DNA of 8,763 bases from Chlorobium sp. (GCA_026193435.1 JAPHUN010000274.1:1-8763); one strand, 5' to 3'. Shown: positions 1 to 7,612, counted from the first letter of the stretch. Translations and numbers: made by a program. The notes: generated by a model not told the origin, from the letters alone.

Positions 1-810
1 AATACCACTCCTGATTCTTTTTTCGATGGCGGGGCATTGAAAAATAAGAATGGGCACCATGAGATCGATATTGCCGTCAGCAAAGCACTGGCAATGATAG
101 GTGATGGTGCCGATATCATTGATGTAGGAGGGGAATCCACCAGGCCGGGAGCGGAGAAAGTCGATGCCGGAGAAGAAATCCGCCGTACGATCCCGGTGAT
201 CCGCGAACTTCGCAGGCAATCCGACATTCTGATCTCCATCGACACCTATAAATCCGCTGTCGCTGAAAAGGCTATCCTTGCGGGGGCCCAGATCGTAAAC
301 GATATTTCCGGGCTTGGTTTCGACCCGGCTATGGCAGAGGTATGCAGACATCATCAAACGGGCGTGATTCTTATGCACACAACCGGACGACCGGACAGCA
401 TGAAATGGAGCCACCACATGAATACCGGAACACCGGATATCGTTTCAAAGGTCACAACCGCTCTTTTTTCCTTACTCAATAACGCTCAAAAGCATGGGCT
501 GCAGAACATCATTCTTGACCCCGGTTTCGGGTTCGGCAAAACCGTAGCCGAAAATTATTCGCTACTTAGTGAGTTACGAGCGTTTCACGCCCTTGATCGT
601 CCCCTGCTCTGCGGACTTTCAAGAAAATCTTTTCTCGGCAAAGCGCTACAACGCTCAGAAGAGAGTCTTCCGCCTCCGGAGAATCGCCTGACGGCAACAA
701 TCGCGGCAAATACCATTGCCGCCGTCAATGGAGCGAACATTCTCAGGGTCCATGACATCAAAGAAGCTGCCGAAGCACTTGCTGTCGCCCGGATGGTTAT
801 GGACTCCTGA
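1..810 (+). CDS. folP: Dihydropteroate synthase, 5'-truncated by window edge
   Basis: FolP condenses p-aminobenzoate with 6-hydroxymethyl-dihydropterin diphosphate to give dihydropteroate; it is the cytosolic sulfonamide target. The frame is open from base 1 and begins NTTPDSFFDGG, which matches the family's N-terminal NVTPDSFSDGG motif, so the gene starts left of the window. A TTG at 37 lies inside this conserved region and is not the true start. Later motifs appear in order: DVGGESTRPG (encoded near 121-150), SIDTYKS (near 235), NDISG (near 298), MHTTGRP (near 373), DPGFGFGKT (near 517), GLSRKSF (near 613) and RVHD near the C terminus. The Lys of SRKS and the Arg and His of RVHD, which bind the substrate phosphate or sulfonamide in known enzymes, are kept. 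The N-terminal Asn that binds metal in the family is the first codon seen. Roughly 15-20 residues are missing. The gene looks intact otherwise. Confidence 0.97.
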   Translation, partial: NTTPDSFFDGGALKNKNGHHEIDIAVSKALAMIGDGADIIDVGGESTRPGAEKVDAGEEIRRTIPVIRELRRQSDILISIDTYKSAVAEKAILAGAQIVNDISGLGFDPAMAEVCRHHQTGVILMHTTGRPDSMKWSHHMNTGTPDIVSKVTTALFSLLNNAQKHGLQNIILDPGFGFGKTVAENYSLLSELRAFHALDRPLLCGLSRKSFLGKALQRSEESLPPPENRLTATIAANTIAAVNGANILRVHDIKEAAEALAVARMVMDS

Positions 811-939
811 AAATACACTGCAATCGTTTATTTTTTCTTAAATTTGATAGTATAGATGCAGACCGGGCCGCTTTCCTGGTGTTCAATCTGGCATTTCATG
901 CATCAGTTTGCCACGATCTGACTAACTCCACACGAACAG
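811..939. other. folP-smc intergenic gap, possible smc promoter region
   Basis: This 129-base gap is the largest on the + strand between folP and nth, so it is the likely place for the promoter of the smc block. It has an AT-rich half (about 820-857), with a loose -10-like TATAGA at 851-856 and a TTATTT at 828-833 that is only a poor -35 match. No rho-independent terminator follows folP: there is a T-rich stretch near 827-839 but no GC stem before it. No Shine-Dalgarno sequence precedes the smc ATG. The promoter assignment is inference only. Confidence 0.3.
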
Positions 940-3900
940 ATGTATCTTTCAAAAATCGAGCTTTTTGGCTTCAAGAGCTTCGCGCATAAAGTCAAAATCA
1001 CTTTCGATAAAGGCCTTACCGCCATTGTCGGCCCCAACGGATGCGGCAAAACCAATGTTGTCGATGCTATCCGATGGGTTCTGGGTGAGCAGAAAACCTC
1101 TCTTCTGCGTTCCTCCAAAATGGAAAGCATTATTTTCAACGGTTCGAGAAAACTTAAACCTCTGAGCATGTCGGAGGTCTCTATCACCATTGAAAACACC
1201 CGTAACATCCTGCCCACAGAATATACGGAAGTGACCGTCACGCGAAGGGTCTATCGAAACGGTGAGAGCGACTATCTGCTCAACCAGGTGCCTTGCAGAC
1301 TCAAGGATATTCTCGAACTCTTTGCCGATACCGGAATGGGCAGCGATGCCTACTCTGTCATAGAGCTGAAAATGATCGAAGAAATCATCAACAACAAGAG
1401 TGATGAAAGACTGAAGCTTTTCGAAGAGGCGGCAGGAATAACAAGATACAAGCATCGCCGTAAACAGACGTTCAAACAGCTCGAAGCCACAAAACGCGAC
1501 CTTGAAAGGGTGGATGATGTCCTTGCGGAAGTCACGAAAAAAGTCAGGAACCTGAAATCCCAGGTAAGAAAAGCCAAACAGTACCATGAAATCACTACCT
1601 CGTTCAGAGATCTTGACCTGACGCTCAGTAAAATACATTTTGATGAATGTGTCGACAAACTTCACCCCCTGAAAACCGACATATCGGAACAGGAGAGAGT
1701 AGTTCAGGAGCTGACAACAAAAATCGCGTCAAATGACAGTATCCTGCAGGAATCTGAACTTGAACAGCTTGAGCAGGAGCGAATGCTTTCAGAAGCCCAG
1801 ACAGTTCTGAACGAAAAAAACAAGGAACTTCACGCTCTTGAAAAAAACATCCTGCAGGCGCAGGAACAGGAAAAAAATCTCCGGCATAACACAACTCGCA
1901 TTGCTGAAGCGATTACCGAAAAAAAGCAGCAGGCTGTCGCACGTGAAAACGAGAAAAAACAGCTTACCGACCAGCTGCAACCGCTTGAAAAACACTTTTC
2001 CATCATAGAAAACGAACTGCTTGCCCTGAAAAAAGAGCAGAACACGCTGCAGAGGGCCCTCGTCCAGTCAAGAGATGACGTGGAAAAAGAAAGGGCAAGG
2101 ATCTCCGGGCTTCAAAAAGCGGCCTCTCACCTTCATGTGACTCGACAAAGACTGGAAACCACCATCGATCATCTGAAAAGCTCAATGGCGAGCATGGATC
2201 AGCACAGAAATGAACTCCTGAAAAACATCAACGATGCCCTGCCGGCAAGAGAGAAGCTCAACGAACGTATCGAGAAACAGAAAACCGTTATATCTTCAGT
2301 AAACAAAGAATTCCTATCGCTGAAAAAACTGCAACAGGATCTGGACGAACAACTTGAGGCAAAAAAAGAGCTTCTCCTGAAATTGCGATCCCGGCGTGAT
2401 CAACTGAGAAACAGGATATTGCTGGCAAACTCAATCCTCGATGATTATGAAGGTCTTCCGGAAGGGATTTCATGGCTGGAAAACGGCAAGCAGGGAAAAA
2501 CAGGACACGGCTGCCTTTCCGACCTTCTGTCGCTTGAAGATGTTCACCGCAAAGCGATCAACGCAGTCCTGGGGGAATCCCTCGGCTACTATGTATGCTC
2601 ATCTCTACCGGAGGCAAAAACAGGAATCCGCTCTCTTGCAGAGGCAGGAAAAGGAAAAGTGACTTTTCTTGTTCTTGATATGCTCAAAACCCCTGAGATG
2701 GACGCATCACCTGCAATCAACGGAACAATAAAGATCAACAGTATTCTGAGCTTCCCGAAAAGCCTCAGCAAGGCTATAACAGCACTTACTGAAGGCTGTT
2801 ATCTTGTCGATACCTTCTCAACGGCAGAAACACTTGCTTCAGAGAATCCCGGATATACATTCGTGACCCCTGACGGAGAAAAAATAGGAGGAAACGGCGT
2901 CGTTTTCGGCGGAAGCTCCGCAGAAAACGAGGGCCTTCGTCTGGGAAAAAAAGCTGAACGGGATCAACTGCGTGCTGAAGAACACGATCTGGAAAAAGAG
3001 CTTGGACTCGAAGAATCCAGACTGCAGTCCATCAGAAACAAACTTCAGAATATCAAACTCGGGGAAAAAGAGAAACAACGTACTACACTTGAAAGGGAAA
3101 TCGGAGAAATCAGCAACAACCTTGCCCGTATGGATATCGAGCATGCATCACAACAGCAGGATATCGAGCGGACGGAAAAAGAAAGCGCAAACACAGAAAA
3201 GCGTTTAAAAACTACAGAAGCAGAACTGGAGAAACTGCTGCCGGAGATAGCGGCGCACAAAGAAACAAACACAGCGCTTCATACATCGCTGGAGAATGCT
3301 CGAAAAGAGCTCGAAAAGAATGAAAGGAACCTCAGCCTCCATTCACAGAAAGTCCAGCGCCATGTCAACAAACATAAAGACAGCGTGCTGGAACTTGAAA
3401 AGTTGAGACTCCGCATACAGTCCTGTGAGCAGAACCGATCATCGCTGGAGCGGGAAATCGAAAAAATGCAGAAAGAAATAGAGCAAACTGACAACGCTCT
3501 TGTTGCAACTGCAGCGAAAATCCAAACGCATCGGAATGAACTGGAAGCCTGTCTGGCCTCTTCAGGAGCCGAACAGCAGAAACTGAATGAGATGGAAACC
3601 CGTTACAATGAATGCAAGATTGCAAATCAGGAAAAAAGAAACAGCCTGAGAGAGTTACGACGAAAACATGAAGTGGAACAACAGATTCACGATGAACTCC
3701 GTCGCAGTGCGGCAGAAATTGAAAAATCAATAGACAGTATTTTCACTTCTGTTGAAACTCGATATAACTGCAGTATCGACGCAATAGACATAGACGCTCC
3801 TGATAATTTCAACAGGGAAAACGCTCAAAAACAGCTCGATGAAATCCGAAACAGAATTGAACGGTTCGGCGCAGTTAATGAACTTGCTCTTGAAGAGTAT

Positions 3901-4497
3901 GAAACAGAACAGGAACGACTTGACTTTCTCACAGAACAGAAGGAAGACCTGATAGGGGCTGAAACTCAACTGAGAACAACAATAGAAGAAATCAACAAAA
4001 CTGCCCTGAAAAAGTTCGATGAGACATTCAATGCTGTCAGAAGCAACTTTGTGCGCATATTCAGAGAACTTTTTGAAGAAACAGATGAAGCGGATCTGCT
4101 CATCACTTCGGAGGAGGACCCTCTTGAAGCTCATATAGAAATCGTAGCTAAACCGCGAGGAAAAAAGCCTTTATCAATCGAACAGCTGAGCGGAGGAGAA
4201 AAAGCGCTGACCGCATTGGCCCTGCTCTTTTCCATCTATCTGGTTAAGCCCAGCCCTTTCTGTATTCTGGATGAGGTCGACGCGCCTCTGGATGACGCGA
4301 ATATCGAGCGGTTTATTAAACTCCTGAAAAAATTTGAGAATAACACCCAATTTATTATTGTTACTCACAATAAAAACACCATGGCCTCTTCTCAGGCCCT
4401 TTTCGGCGTAACCATGGAAGAAGAAGGCGTTTCCAGGCTCATCCCGGTTACCCTGGGAAAAACCCGATCTGAATCCCCGACACCTGCCGATGTATAA
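940..4497 (+). CDS. smc: Chromosome partition protein SMC (condensin ATPase)
   Basis: SMC dimers with ScpA/ScpB organise and help segregate the chromosome by ATP-driven loop extrusion. The 1185 residues are close to the usual 1150-1200. The order is N-terminal head with Walker A GPNGCGKT (31-38), a coiled coil rich in Glu, Lys and Gln (about 165-500), a hinge (about 505-660) containing conserved glycines, a second coiled coil (about 670-1020), and a C-terminal head. That head has the signature LSGGE (1083-1087), Walker B ending in ILDE (1109-1112), a D-loop LDDAN (1117-1121) and the switch His in VTHNK (H1143). The start MYLSKIELFGFKSF matches the family N terminus. The ATG has no Shine-Dalgarno sequence. 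One oddity: the segment YSVIELKMIEEII (138-150) aligns with the Q-loop region YSIIGQGRVDEIL, and the glutamine position is Leu143. scpA and scpB are not in the window. The 3' end overlaps the next gene by 8 bases. Confidence 0.98.
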   Translation: MYLSKIELFGFKSFAHKVKITFDKGLTAIVGPNGCGKTNVVDAIRWVLGEQKTSLLRSSKMESIIFNGSRKLKPLSMSEVSITIENTRNILPTEYTEVTVTRRVYRNGESDYLLNQVPCRLKDILELFADTGMGSDAYSVIELKMIEEIINNKSDERLKLFEEAAGITRYKHRRKQTFKQLEATKRDLERVDDVLAEVTKKVRNLKSQVRKAKQYHEITTSFRDLDLTLSKIHFDECVDKLHPLKTDISEQERVVQELTTKIASNDSILQESELEQLEQERMLSEAQTVLNEKNKELHALEKNILQAQEQEKNLRHNTTRIAEAITEKKQQAVARENEKKQLTDQLQPLEKHFSIIENELLALKKEQNTLQRALVQSRDDVEKERARISGLQKAASHLHVTRQRLETTIDHLKSSMASMDQHRNELLKNINDALPAREKLNERIEKQKTVISSVNKEFLSLKKLQQDLDEQLEAKKELLLKLRSRRDQLRNRILLANSILDDYEGLPEGISWLENGKQGKTGHGCLSDLLSLEDVHRKAINAVLGESLGYYVCSSLPEAKTGIRSLAEAGKGKVTFLVLDMLKTPEMDASPAINGTIKINSILSFPKSLSKAITALTEGCYLVDTFSTAETLASENPGYTFVTPDGEKIGGNGVVFGGSSAENEGLRLGKKAERDQLRAEEHDLEKELGLEESRLQSIRNKLQNIKLGEKEKQRTTLEREIGEISNNLARMDIEHASQQQDIERTEKESANTEKRLKTTEAELEKLLPEIAAHKETNTALHTSLENARKELEKNERNLSLHSQKVQRHVNKHKDSVLELEKLRLRIQSCEQNRSSLEREIEKMQKEIEQTDNALVATAAKIQTHRNELEACLASSGAEQQKLNEMETRYNECKIANQEKRNSLRELRRKHEVEQQIHDELRRSAAEIEKSIDSIFTSVETRYNCSIDAIDIDAPDNFNRENAQKQLDEIRNRIERFGAVNELALEEYETEQERLDFLTEQKEDLIGAETQLRTTIEEINKTALKKFDETFNAVRSNFVRIFRELFEETDEADLLITSEEDPLEAHIEIVAKPRGKKPLSIEQLSGGEKALTALALLFSIYLVKPSPFCILDEVDAPLDDANIERFIKLLKKFENNTQFIIVTHNKNTMASSQALFGVTMEEEGVSRLIPVTLGKTRSESPTPADV

Positions 4498-5182
4498 CAA
4501 ACTGGTACTCTTTGACATCGATGGAACCTTGCTGCTGGCAAGCAATACCAACCGTCAGATATTAATCGACGCCCTGATGGCTGTCTATGGAACTGAAGGC
4601 AACGCACGCAGCTATAATTTTGCAGGGAAAATGGACAGCGTTATTATTCATGACGTACTGAAACATGCCGGCCTTAAGGATAAACATATTTCCGAAAAAT
4701 TCACGACGATAAAAAACACCTATATCGATCTTGTAAAAAAACATTTACGTCATGAAGACATACAACTCCTGAACGGTGTGCCGGAACTGCTTGGAGAGCT
4801 TTCAGAAAGAAAAGATATTCTTCTCGGCCTCCTGACGGGTAACTTTGAAGGTTCCGGACGTCATAAACTTGAGTTGCCCGCCATCAATCACTTTTTCCCG
4901 TTCGGCGCATTTGCCGATGATGCCCATCATCGAAACAAGTTACCGGCAATTGCTGTTGAACGTGCCCATAGCCTGACCGGAAGAATGTTCACACCGGAAA
5001 AAGTGGTCATTATCGGGGATACCGAACATGATATCACCTGCGCCAGAACCATCAGGGCCAGATCTATTGCGGTTTCAACAGGAACATATTCGGCTGAACA
5101 GCTCAAATCCCATCAGCCTGACGCTCTATTCGACGACTTCGGAGATACGCAAAAGGTTGTCTCGTGCATTGCAAACATATAA
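4490..5182 (+). CDS. HAD-superfamily hydrolase, phosphoglycolate-phosphatase-like
   Basis: A soluble 230-residue phosphatase of the haloacid dehalogenase superfamily; the substrate cannot be read from the sequence. Motif I is DIDGT (9-13), with Asp9 the expected nucleophile and Asp11 the acid/base. A helical cap follows (about 20-90). Motif II is the Thr of LLTGN (T116), and motif IV is GDTEHD (176-181), supplying the Mg-binding acidic residues. The motif III basic residue should lie in HHRNKLPAIA, as Arg148 or Lys150. The fold is closest to Gph-type phosphoglycolate phosphatases, but the cap and the region after motif II differ from classical Gph, so I give no symbol. The ATG lies inside the last codons of smc (8-base overlap) without a Shine-Dalgarno sequence, which suggests translation coupled to smc. 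nusB follows after 18 bases. Confidence 0.9.
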   Translation: MYNKLVLFDIDGTLLLASNTNRQILIDALMAVYGTEGNARSYNFAGKMDSVIIHDVLKHAGLKDKHISEKFTTIKNTYIDLVKKHLRHEDIQLLNGVPELLGELSERKDILLGLLTGNFEGSGRHKLELPAINHFFPFGAFADDAHHRNKLPAIAVERAHSLTGRMFTPEKVVIIGDTEHDITCARTIRARSIAVSTGTYSAEQLKSHQPDALFDDFGDTQKVVSCIANI

Positions 5183-5200
5183 TACTCTGAACCTTCTCTT

Positions 5201-5707
5201 ATGAAAACCTATCGCCGTAGAATTCGGGAAAAAATCATACAGGCCTTGTACACGATCGAGTTAACAGGAACCGACCTGGATTCAGCTTCCGACTGGCTTA
5301 TCACACCGCAAATAGCCGAGGATTCCAGTGCTGTCCGGTTTTACAAAAAGGTATTGCAGAGCATCCAGGATCATAAGGAGGAGATCGATGGCTATATAAC
5401 GAAACATACCTTCAACTGGGACATGAGCCGAATAGCCATCATCGACAAAAACATTTTGCGCATGGCTTTGGCGGAGCTGCTCTATTTTGAGGATATCCCG
5501 CCAAAGGTGTCGATTAACGAAGCAATTGAAATCGCGAAAAAATTCAACAGCACCGATAAAAGCAGCAAGTTTGTCAACGGTATCCTTGACGCCACATACA
5601 ACGACCTCAAATCATCGGGGAAAATCAAAAAATGCGGGCGCGGACTCATAAATAACTCAAACAAGAATACTTCCCGGTCAGAAGAAAAACACAGTACAGA
5701 AAAGTAG
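5201..5707 (+). CDS. nusB: Transcription antitermination factor NusB
   Basis: NusB pairs with NusE (ribosomal protein S10), binds boxA RNA and supports antitermination and processing of rRNA transcripts. The 168-residue protein shows the family's helical plan. The N-terminal helix [17 protein letters not shown] (5-21) carries the basic boxA-contacting face. The C-terminal half reads [29 protein letters not shown] (85-113) and KFVNGILDA (123-131), the strongest family signature. E. coli NusB is 139 residues; here a polar tail rich in Asn, Ser, Lys and Glu runs from about 137 to 168 beyond the fold. The ATG at 5201 leaves an 18-base gap after the HAD gene and has no Shine-Dalgarno sequence upstream. 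The N terminus aligns directly with the family, so no upstream start is needed. The protein lies mid-block between two phosphatases. Confidence 0.95.
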   Translation: MKTYRRRIREKIIQALYTIELTGTDLDSASDWLITPQIAEDSSAVRFYKKVLQSIQDHKEEIDGYITKHTFNWDMSRIAIIDKNILRMALAELLYFEDIPPKVSINEAIEIAKKFNSTDKSSKFVNGILDATYNDLKSSGKIKKCGRGLINNSNKNTSRSEEKHSTEK

Positions 5708-5720
5708 AGGACGAGCATCC

Positions 5721-6416
5721 ATGGCCGGTCGCCTTACTGAAAACAAAAGGATCATCGCTGTCGGTGATATTCACGGTTGCCTGCATACCCTGCAAAGGCT
5801 TCTTGGGCTGATGAACCTTCAGCCGTCCGACCAGCTTGTTTTTCTTGGGGATTATATCGACAGGGGAAACAACTCGAAGGGAGTCATCGAGTACCTCATG
5901 ACTCTTCGTGAACGGTATTCCTGCTTCTTTCTTATGGGAAACCATGAGCGTATGTTCCTCGACTCTCTGGAAAAAGGGACATCACAGCTCTGGCTCCGGA
6001 ACGGAGGCGCTGCCATGCTGGAATCATACGGATGCAAAAGCGGTTTCGACATTCCGGAGAAACACATTGAATTCATAAACTCCTGCTTCTACCACCTGGA
6101 AACCGAGCACTTTTTTTTTGCTCACGGCGGCATCGACCCGGACATGACCATACAAGACAACCTGCACTATATGAAACCGGAAGACTACTGCTGGATGCGC
6201 ACTCATTTACGTTCAACCTATCTGGAAAACAACAGGTATACCTGGGAAAAAACGCTCGTTTGCGGTCACACGCCCATGTCCAGACCGATCATGCTTGAAA
6301 AACTGATCGCTATCGACACAGGCTGTGTCTACACTGACACACCGGATCTCGGGATGCTGAGCGGGGTCATACTTCCGGAAAGGACGGTACTGCAGACAGA
6401 AAACATCGATGTATGA
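5721..6416 (+). CDS. PPP-family metallophosphatase (serine/threonine phosphatase-like)
   Basis: A 231-residue calcineurin-type metallophosphatase. All dinuclear metal motifs are present: GDIHG (15-19; Asp16, His18), GDYIDRG (43-49; Asp44, Arg48), GNHE (73-76; Asn74, His75), AHGG (134-137; His135) and GHTP (182-185; His183), followed by the late motif IDTGCVY (198-204). Length and motif spacing fit bacterial PPP enzymes related to PrpA/PrpB protein phosphatases and ApaH diadenosine tetraphosphatase. Whether it acts on phosphoproteins or on a dinucleotide cannot be told from sequence, so no symbol is given. It has no signal peptide or membrane segment. GAGG at 5707-5710, about 10 bases before the ATG, is the best Shine-Dalgarno candidate in the + block. 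It follows nusB by 13 bases and overlaps nth in ATGA. A run of nine T (6111-6119) encodes Phe131-133 just before His135. Confidence 0.93.
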   Translation: MAGRLTENKRIIAVGDIHGCLHTLQRLLGLMNLQPSDQLVFLGDYIDRGNNSKGVIEYLMTLRERYSCFFLMGNHERMFLDSLEKGTSQLWLRNGGAAMLESYGCKSGFDIPEKHIEFINSCFYHLETEHFFFAHGGIDPDMTIQDNLHYMKPEDYCWMRTHLRSTYLENNRYTWEKTLVCGHTPMSRPIMLEKLIAIDTGCVYTDTPDLGMLSGVILPERTVLQTENIDV

Positions 6417-7102
6417 GCAGGGTGCCACATCTGTCGCCCGACAGGGAACAACAACGATCACTGAGAATGAAAATCAAGGAAAAAATAGCGCTCATCGATG
6501 CGGCTCTCGGAACACAATACCCCTCACCGAAAAGCGAACTGCACTACTCGACCCCTTTTCAGATGCTCATCGCAACCATTCTGGCCGCACAAGCCACGGA
6601 CAAACGGGTGAACGTCATAACTGCTGAACTTTTTTCCCGCTGTCCGGACGCGGAAAGCATGAGTCGCATAGAGCTGGATGAGCTGAAAACAATTATCCGT
6701 TCAATCAATTATTATAACAACAAGGCTACAAACATTCTTGCAGCCAGCAGGATGCTTGTGGAATCATATAAGGGAGAGGTCCCCTCTACACGCGAAGAAC
6801 TTGAAAGCCTTCCAGGCGTTGGAAGAAAAACAGCAAATATCGTTCTCAGCAACGCATTCGGCCAGTCTGTAATGGCTGTCGATACACACGTTCACCGGGT
6901 AGCCAACCGTATCGGGCTGGTAAAAACCGAAAAACCAAGAGAAACGGAAGATGCGCTTATCGCGGCCATTCCGGCAGAACTGGTAATCAACTTTCACCAC
7001 TATCTTGTCCTGCACGGACGGTATACCTGCAAAGCGAGAAAACCGCTTTGCAGGAAATGTCCTATCCTGCCTGCCTGTGACTATGAGAACAAGACAATCT
7101 GA
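6413..7102 (+). CDS. nth: Endonuclease III (DNA glycosylase/AP lyase)
   Basis: Nth excises oxidised pyrimidines from DNA and cleaves the resulting abasic site. With the start at 6413 it has 229 residues. The helix-hairpin-helix LPGVGRKTA (133-141) contains the catalytic Lys139, and AVDTH (155-159) contains the catalytic Asp157. The C terminus has the [4Fe-4S] ligands Cys206, Cys213, Cys216 and Cys222 with the E. coli spacing C-x6-C-x2-C-x5-C. The N-terminal part SELHYSTPFQMLIATILAAQATD (41-63) matches E. coli Nth well. The start is uncertain: the ATG at 6413 overlaps the upstream stop (ATGA), favouring coupling. An in-frame ATG at 6467 gives 211 residues, the same as E. coli Nth, and drops 18 residues that resemble no part of the family. 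Neither start has a good Shine-Dalgarno sequence. It is the last gene of the + block. Confidence 0.97.
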   Translation: MSRVPHLSPDREQQRSLRMKIKEKIALIDAALGTQYPSPKSELHYSTPFQMLIATILAAQATDKRVNVITAELFSRCPDAESMSRIELDELKTIIRSINYYNNKATNILAASRMLVESYKGEVPSTREELESLPGVGRKTANIVLSNAFGQSVMAVDTHVHRVANRIGLVKTEKPRETEDALIAAIPAELVINFHHYLVLHGRYTCKARKPLCRKCPILPACDYENKTI

Positions 7103-7165
7103 GCTGCTCTTTTATGGCGTCGTATCAGCTGCGACATAGATTTACTTCCTGTCATTCCTCAACTT

Positions 7166-7612
7166 CTACATCAGCTCAATTTTTGAGTCGACAGCATAGA
7201 TCCACTCTCCTTCAGGCCTGCTTCGGTGACCAGTCCAGAACTCGAGAGTAGTGCCTTTTGAACAATCAATTTGCGACGTAAAAATCTCTATCTGGTAGTA
7301 AAGCTCATCAAACAATTCATTCCAGGCGCTTTCAGCATCACTGAATGAATCAACAGGAACAAGCGCATTCGTGTCGGGCTGAAAATAGTCAGCAACGGTA
7401 ATGAAGCTGTCGGGCATGAGAAAACCTCCCCTGTAGGTGCCTCTTGGACGCTTGACCCCGGGCACTTCAACCCAGAACTCGAGTAGTGAATCTGATGTTA
7501 ACTGCCGGTCCTCAGCCAGACACGCAAGGATACGGCGAACGGTTTCTCCGATGAGCTCCTTGTTTTCCGCTGCAAGCTCCTGCATGTTAAAGTTTGGCGT
7601 ATGGTCTCGCAT
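7166..7612 (-). CDS. Unrecognised acidic protein with internal LEFW repeat
   Basis: I do not recognise this 148-residue protein and assign no function. It is soluble-looking: no signal peptide, no membrane segment, many Asp/Glu. A helical N-terminal part (about 10-36) is followed by LEFW (44-47) and RPRG (55-58) then Tyr60. Later a helical ELFDELYYQIEIF (99-111) is followed by a second LEFW (123-126) and RPEG (132-135) then Tyr139. The two halves therefore share the pattern LEFW-x7 or x5-RPxG and may be an old duplication. There is a single cysteine pair, Cys31 and Cys117, with no metal-site spacing. The ATG at 7612 has no Shine-Dalgarno sequence; Met10 (7585) is an alternative start. The gene converges on nth and lies downstream of pabB-pabC on the same strand with a 165-base gap, so it probably has its own promoter. 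The length and composition support real coding, but it could be lineage-restricted. Confidence 0.72.
   Translation of the reverse strand: MRDHTPNFNMQELAAENKELIGETVRRILACLAEDRQLTSDSLLEFWVEVPGVKRPRGTYRGGFLMPDSFITVADYFQPDTNALVPVDSFSDAESAWNELFDELYYQIEIFTSQIDCSKGTTLEFWTGHRSRPEGEWIYAVDSKIELM
7235..7253. repeat. Short direct repeat, copy 1 (LEFW-coding)
   Basis: CCAGAACTCGAG at 7235-7246, then AG, then TAGTG. It matches 7472-7488 except for two extra bases. In the - strand gene this is the second LEFW (residues 123-126), using the same four codons as the first. Confidence 0.6.
7472..7488. repeat. Short direct repeat, copy 2 (LEFW-coding)
   Basis: CCAGAACTCGAG at 7472-7483 followed directly by TAGTG. 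It is the partner of 7235-7253, 237 bases away, and encodes the first LEFW (residues 44-47) of the unknown protein. Because the 237-base offset is a multiple of three, both copies are read in the same frame. Confidence 0.6.

Noticed and set aside
37..39. TTG at 37 as the start of folP
   Set aside because: The upstream codons encode the conserved NxTPDSFxDGG motif, so the gene begins before the window.
949..1665. A 238-codon open frame on the - strand, antisense to the start of smc
   Set aside because: It lies wholly inside a certain gene, encodes no recognisable motif, and similar antisense frames recur along smc as expected from its codon bias.
1741..1858. The 10-base repeat ATCCTGCAGG at 1741-1750 and 1849-1858
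   Set aside because: Both encode similar coiled-coil residues (ILQ) and the match stops at the edges; chance or codon bias explains it.
1814..1925. Four A7 runs in smc in frame as A AAA AAC, A AAA AAC, A AAA AAT and A AAA AAG, resembling -1 frameshift slippery sites
   Set aside because: They come from Glu-Lys codons common in a coiled coil; smc continues intact to its C-terminal head, and I see no adjacent stimulatory hairpin or reason for a shorter product.
7103..7190. Possible terminator between the convergent nth and unknown genes, such as CTCAA-TTT-TTGAG at 7175-7187 and GTCG/CGAC near 7117-7134
   Set aside because: Stems are only 4-5 pairs, no T run follows, and the first lies inside the coding end of the unknown gene.
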